Assembly: GCF_023347275.1 (NCBI RefSeq)
Contig: NZ_CP094468.1
Location: 2,480,001-2,544,000, forward strand
Direction: 5' to 3'
Length of the DNA: 64,000 nt
Source: Faecalibacterium sp. I3-3-89
GTDB taxonomy: Bacteria > Bacillota > Clostridia > Oscillospirales > Ruminococcaceae
Part shown: positions 60,487 through 64,000 of the stretch, one piece after another
Layout of the letters: every line of letters starts with the position of its first letter
How positions within the stretch are numbered: the stretch's first letter is position 1
Program-made: the position numbers and the translations under genes
Notes under the pieces: model-generated
What the model was told of the DNA's origin: nothing
Database searches by the model: none
Seen by the model: the letters and a program-made list of their open reading frames with translations, nothing else

Positions 60487-61431
60487 TCATGCCGGGCGGC
60501 AGAGGGCGCGGGCGCGGGCCAGCAGCGCCGCCGCCTCCGGCCCGGAGAGGGCACGCACCCACGCCGGACGCTCTGCCGCGCCCGGGCCGGCGCTGTCGGC
60601 CTCGGCGAAGGTGGCGAGACCGGTGTCCGTGCGGTCGTTCCACGCGATGAAGCCTTCCGGGGCGATGTGGGCGCCGAGGCGGCAGTCCAGCACCGCCGTC
60701 TTCCCCTCGGGACGCCACGGACGGCCCAGATAGACGCTGCCTGCCGGGCAGTCGGAGACGAAATCGCAGTTCCAGAACACGAAGCCCAGCCCGTCGGCTT
60801 TGCCCGACGGGCCGGTGACATAGCTGTGGGGGATGTGGTTGTCCACGGTGCGGATGGTGCAGTTCTCGAACAGCGCGTCTCCGCCGCCGAAGATGAAATC
60901 GATGTCCCCCGCGATCTCGCATTCGGTATAGTACTGGGCCGTCGGGCGGCGGGGCGCAAGGCCCCTCGGACCGAGGAAGCCGTCCTTCTCCCGCTCCTTT
61001 TCGGGCAGCGGGGCGCAGAAGAGGGTATCCTGATTGCCCAGCAGCTTCACCCGCCGGAACACCGCCCGGGCGCTGTCCACATAGGCCGCGACGGCCTGCC
61101 CGGCCTGTGCGCCCGGCCCGGCGTCATTCTCGATGGTCATGTCCTCCACGCAGAGCGTCCCGCCGCTGAAAAAGGCGGTGTAGCTGCGGAAGGTGTGGGT
61201 AGGGCGGCCGTCCTTGTGGGGCAGCTTTCCGCCGTCGCCCCACACGAGCCGTGTCCGGTCTGCACCCGCCCCCCGCAGGGTGATGCAGCGCTTCTCGCAG
61301 ATCAGCTTTTCCCGGTAAAGTCCGGGGCCGACCTGCACCAATGCTTCCTCCTCATAGGGTACGGCCAGCACCGCCTCCGCGATGGATGCGAAGTCGCCGC
61401 TGCCGTCCTGTGCAACTGTGATCGTCAGCAT
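60487..61431 (-). CDS. Pectinesterase family protein (CE8)
   Basis: A 314-residue parallel beta-helix carbohydrate esterase that removes methyl groups from pectin. Family motifs are present in order: GQAVAAYVDSARAVFRRVKLLGNQDTLF (read as GQA and QDT), the catalytic Asp in CEIAGDIDFIFGG and the substrate Arg in SVYLGRPWRPEGK. It has no signal peptide, so it likely acts in the cytoplasm on imported pectin fragments. It stands between spoIIE and the small membrane protein gene. Fits a plant-fibre-using gut organism. Confidence 0.92.
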   Translation of the reverse strand: MLTITVAQDGSGDFASIAEAVLAVPYEEEALVQVGPGLYREKLICEKRCITLRGAGADRTRLVWGDGGKLPHKDGRPTHTFRSYTAFFSGGTLCVEDMTIENDAGPGAQAGQAVAAYVDSARAVFRRVKLLGNQDTLFCAPLPEKEREKDGFLGPRGLAPRRPTAQYYTECEIAGDIDFIFGGGDALFENCTIRTVDNHIPHSYVTGPSGKADGLGFVFWNCDFVSDCPAGSVYLGRPWRPEGKTAVLDCRLGAHIAPEGFIAWNDRTDTGLATFAEADSAGPGAAERPAWVRALSGPEAAALLARARALCRPA

Positions 61432-61497
61432 GATAATCTCTCCTATGGTCAGTTGGGATACTTTTCAGTATACCCTCTTGCCGCCCAAAAAGCAATC

Positions 61498-63786
61498 TCA
61501 ACTGTTCTCGAGCCGGAGCACCGCAGCGGTGATGTCGTCGGGCCTGCCCCGCTGGACAGCACGGGCACGGGCCGCCTCCACCAGCTTTTTCGCCAGCAGG
61601 TCGGGGGCTTCGGCCTTGGCAGCGGAAAGCTCCAGCTGCTGGAGCACCCAGCCCGGGCCGTCTGCCAGCAGACCGTCCGACACCAGCACCACATAGTCCC
61701 CCGCTGCCAGATGCACCACCCGGCTCTGGCCGCTGACGCCCCCGAGAATGCCCATGGGCAGGCTGGCTTCGCCCACGGCCCGGGCCTTGCCTCCGTGGAC
61801 GAGGAAGCCCGGGGCCGCGCCGGCCTTGAAGAGCCGTGCCGTGCCGGTGTAGAGATCCACGCTGACGAGGTCAAGGGTCGCGCCGCTCTCCTCGTCGCTC
61901 TTGAGGGCCAGCGCCACATTCACCAGCCTCGCCGCAAGTTCGGCGGTAAAGCCCGCTTTCAGCAGCCGGGCCGTCAGCTCTGCGGCCAGATTGCCGTCCA
62001 CTGCCGCAGGGCGTCCCGTCCCCATGCCGTCGCAGAGGATCATCTGCGCCGCCGCCGCGCTGCAGAACTGCTGCACTGCGTCGCCGGATATTTCGCCCCG
62101 TGCCGCTGCGCCTGCCGTCCCGAACACGGCCCGCAGCAGCGGCTTTTCCGCAAAGAGCAGGGTGGTCATCCCCTTGCAGGAGAGCACCTGCGGCGGCTCA
62201 AGGCTGCGGCGGCAGATGCGCCCCACCTCCCCGGCCAGCGCGGCCAGCTCCTTTTCGCTGAAGCGGGTGCGGGGCAGCGTCACCGCCGCCCGGGTGCGGC
62301 CCAGATCATCCAGCGTGACGGCGCATTCCAGCGGCGGCGTGCCCAGCTGGGCAAACAGCGCCGCCACCCGGCCCGATTTATACGGCTCGGGGCTTCCGGG
62401 ACGGCCCAGCTGCTCGCTGAGGACGCCCAGCGCATCGGCCACCGCGCTGTACTGCTCGGTGAGGGCCGTCCGCATGGCCTCGGAGTGGACGCGGGCCTCC
62501 CGGCGGCTGCGGTAGAGGGCAAAGGCCCTGTCTCCCGCCGCGCAGAGCGCTGCCGGGTGGATGCACCGGGCCAGCTGTCCGGGCAAAAGCATGGTCTCCA
62601 GATGGCCCCGCTCTTCCAGAATGGGGCGCAGGGCCTCCATCCCTTCCAGCGTGGCGGCGTGCTCCTGCTTCCAGCAGACCTCCCGCCGCCCGCAGTTGGC
62701 GCAGAGGCTGTCGTGGATGTTGTCGATGACCCAGCGGAAGTCCTCGCACCGGCGCGGAAAGGCGTCGTATACCTCGTTCACCGTCTCCGCCAGCGAGGAG
62801 AGGCTTTCGGCCACCGCTTCCAGCCGGGTCGCGGCGGCGGAGAGGCGGGGCCGCTCGTCCCCGGGCGGGTCATCGTCCTTGGCGGCAGGGGCCAGCCAGC
62901 CCGCAGGCAGCAGGGCGCAAAGCCCCGCGCCCGCCCCGGCGCTGAGCAGGAAGCCGAATGCCCCGGCCAGCGGCTGGACGCAGAGCACCCCCGCCACACA
63001 GCCGCCCCCGTAGGCCGCAAGCCCCTCGATGCGCCTTGCCGGGGCAAGCACCGCCGCAGCGGCACACCCGCAGGCCAGCCCGGCGGCGGCAGGGGCAAGA
63101 GAAGGGTCGGCGGACGCCAGCGCCGCCCCCGTCACCCCGCTGAGGGCCAGTGCCGCCAGCGGCAGACCCTTGCAGCAGAGGGCCAGCTCTGCCGCCGCAC
63201 AGACCAGCACCCCGGGCAGGAGAAGCCCGAAGCTCACCCCGCCCCATGCGGCTGCCACGGCGGCCGCCAGCAGCAGGCTGCCCATCCCCGGCTTTTCGGG
63301 CGGGAAGCGGCGGAGGCCCAGCCCCAGCGCCGCCGCCAGCAGGGCGTCCCCGCCGCAGAGCAGCAGGAGCTGAACGCCGTTCTCCTCCCCCGCCGCGAAG
63401 CAGACGGCGCTCCCCGCCAGCGTGCCGCAGCCTGCCAGCACCGCCGGGCCGAACCGGCCCGGCCAGAGCCACCGCGCAGCCACCGCCGCGCCCAGCCCGC
63501 AGAGCAGGCAGATGCTCTCCACCGTCAGCGCTCCGAAGCTCCGCGCCAGCAGCCCCAGCGCTGCCCCGGCAGCCCCCACGGCAAAGCAGTCCTCCCCAAA
63601 GCCCAGTGTCAGCCCCAGCCCGAAGGGCATCAGCGCCCCGTACAGCACAGCCCAGCCTCCGGCCAGCCCCAGCAGAAATGCACACCCCTGCCGCAGGGCG
63701 GGCCGCACCGCCGCCCGCGCCCGGAGCGCGCCGCCCACCGGCTTTCTGCCCGTAGAGGTCTGGATGGTCCGAAAAGACACCTGCAT
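61498..63786 (-). CDS. spoIIE: Stage II sporulation protein E-like PP2C phosphatase
   Basis: A 762-residue protein. A long N-terminal membrane region (about 30-300, some ten helices, very Ala/Gly/Leu-rich) is followed by a linker with a CxxC-containing segment (SLCANCGRREVCW) and a C-terminal PP2C-type phosphatase (about 530-762) with metal-binding Asp in MILCDGMGTG, VSVDLYTG, VVLVSDGLL and PDDITAAVL. In spore-formers it dephosphorylates SpoIIAA to activate sigma-F. A hairpin overlaps the ribosome-binding region. Whether this organism sporulates cannot be told from the window. Confidence 0.9.
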   Translation of the reverse strand: MQVSFRTIQTSTGRKPVGGALRARAAVRPALRQGCAFLLGLAGGWAVLYGALMPFGLGLTLGFGEDCFAVGAAGAALGLLARSFGALTVESICLLCGLGAAVAARWLWPGRFGPAVLAGCGTLAGSAVCFAAGEENGVQLLLLCGGDALLAAALGLGLRRFPPEKPGMGSLLLAAAVAAAWGGVSFGLLLPGVLVCAAAELALCCKGLPLAALALSGVTGAALASADPSLAPAAAGLACGCAAAAVLAPARRIEGLAAYGGGCVAGVLCVQPLAGAFGFLLSAGAGAGLCALLPAGWLAPAAKDDDPPGDERPRLSAAATRLEAVAESLSSLAETVNEVYDAFPRRCEDFRWVIDNIHDSLCANCGRREVCWKQEHAATLEGMEALRPILEERGHLETMLLPGQLARCIHPAALCAAGDRAFALYRSRREARVHSEAMRTALTEQYSAVADALGVLSEQLGRPGSPEPYKSGRVAALFAQLGTPPLECAVTLDDLGRTRAAVTLPRTRFSEKELAALAGEVGRICRRSLEPPQVLSCKGMTTLLFAEKPLLRAVFGTAGAAARGEISGDAVQQFCSAAAAQMILCDGMGTGRPAAVDGNLAAELTARLLKAGFTAELAARLVNVALALKSDEESGATLDLVSVDLYTGTARLFKAGAAPGFLVHGGKARAVGEASLPMGILGGVSGQSRVVHLAAGDYVVLVSDGLLADGPGWVLQQLELSAAKAEAPDLLAKKLVEAARARAVQRGRPDDITAAVLRLENS

Positions 63787-63792
63787 AGAAAA

Positions 63793-63814
63793 ATCCCCGC
63801 TTTCCGGCGGGGAT
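63793..63814 (-). promoter_or_regulatory. Hairpin at the spoIIE translation start
   Basis: ATCCCCGC pairs with GCGGGGAT; in the transcript it ends 6 bases before the spoIIE ATG and is followed by TTTTTCT. It can be a terminator of an upstream gene or block the ribosome site. No free Shine-Dalgarno sequence is seen between it and the ATG. Confidence 0.55.
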
Positions 63815-63919
63815 CTTCTGCAATATCACGTTGTGCTGTTCTGTTTCCCGCGCCTGTTGCATATACTCTAGCCCAGACGCGGCGCGGTTTTTGGCGGGGT
63901 GATGGGATGGGATAAAATC

Positions 63920-64000
63920 TCAGCAGAAATAGTGTGCTTCGCCAAAAAAGCTCGTCCATTTTGCGACGACCTCGGCGCTTCGTGCTTCGATAATGGCCAT
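63920..64000 (-). CDS. C-terminal end of a gene cut by the window edge
   Basis: The last 26 codons of an open frame that runs off the right end; the visible end is KWTSFFGEAHYFC and a TGA. An ATG is at the very edge, so it is either a partial gene or a chance frame. The 63815-63919 gap shows no clear promoter for spoIIE. Confidence 0.3.
   Translation of the reverse strand: MAIIEARSAEVVAKWTSFFGEAHYFC

Noticed and set aside
60277..63915. A 1212-codon open frame on the plus strand opposite spoIIE and the pectinesterase
   Set aside because: Produced by the high GC content of the genes on the other strand; its product is Arg/Pro/Ala/His-rich with no family motif.

Overview
The window looks like chromosome of a GC-rich gut Clostridia species (Oscillospiraceae), most likely Faecalibacterium or a near relative. 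This is inferred from the protein families: glmU-pth-mfd synteny, pyruvate phosphate dikinase, SpoIIE, PTS EI/HPr, TRAP transporter, CE8 and GH2 enzymes, and type I-E CRISPR. No rRNA or tRNA gene was found to confirm it.

Layout. 1-12 kb: a GH2 glycosidase cut by the left edge, a LytTR-type two-component system, a TRAP transporter operon (dctM-dctQ-dctP), a GntR/FCD regulator, a divergent class II aldolase plus FGGY kinase operon, and a secreted C69 dipeptidase. Three copies of one AT-rich motif tie regulator, transporter and catabolic operon into a probable regulon. 12.3-22.3 kb: a complete type I-E CRISPR-Cas locus. Its array has 13 repeats and 12 spacers, followed (reading up the minus-strand operon) by cas2-DEDDh fusion, cas1, cas6e, cas5e, cas7e, cse2, cse1 and cas3. 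22.6-43.4 kb: an accessory block made of discrete minus-strand modules. Each module ends in a near-identical 54-bp sequence that resembles the 3' end of ppdK, followed by a terminator and a fresh promoter. The modules, reading down the minus strand from ppdK, are a replication-initiator/excisionase remnant, a DUF4869-ATPase gene pair, a beta-glucoside PTS operon with an AEC transporter, a Wadjet (jetABCD) operon, and a second DUF4869-ATPase pair followed by two decayed genes. 43.5-64 kb: core genome with ppdK, a GlmU lacking its nucleotidyltransferase domain, pth, mfd, an mfd-linked lipoprotein, GH2, an aminotransferase, a CDF metal exporter, ptsI/ptsH, a DUF4830-like protein, a pectinesterase and spoIIE.

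How the parts fit. The PTS genes (EI and HPr in the core; EIIABC in the accessory block) form a phosphorelay for beta-glucoside uptake and hydrolysis. The TRAP, aldolase and kinase set probably imports and breaks down a sugar acid or similar compound. The accessory block downstream of ppdK looks like an integration hot spot that has accumulated anti-plasmid and anti-phage systems.

Most interesting candidate. The duplicated two-gene module (small DUF4869 protein plus P-loop ATPase with a possible TOPRIM-like C-terminus) sits beside Wadjet and CRISPR. Both copies share one almost identical promoter with the Wadjet operon. I do not know of an assigned function for this pair, and a defence role is inference from context.
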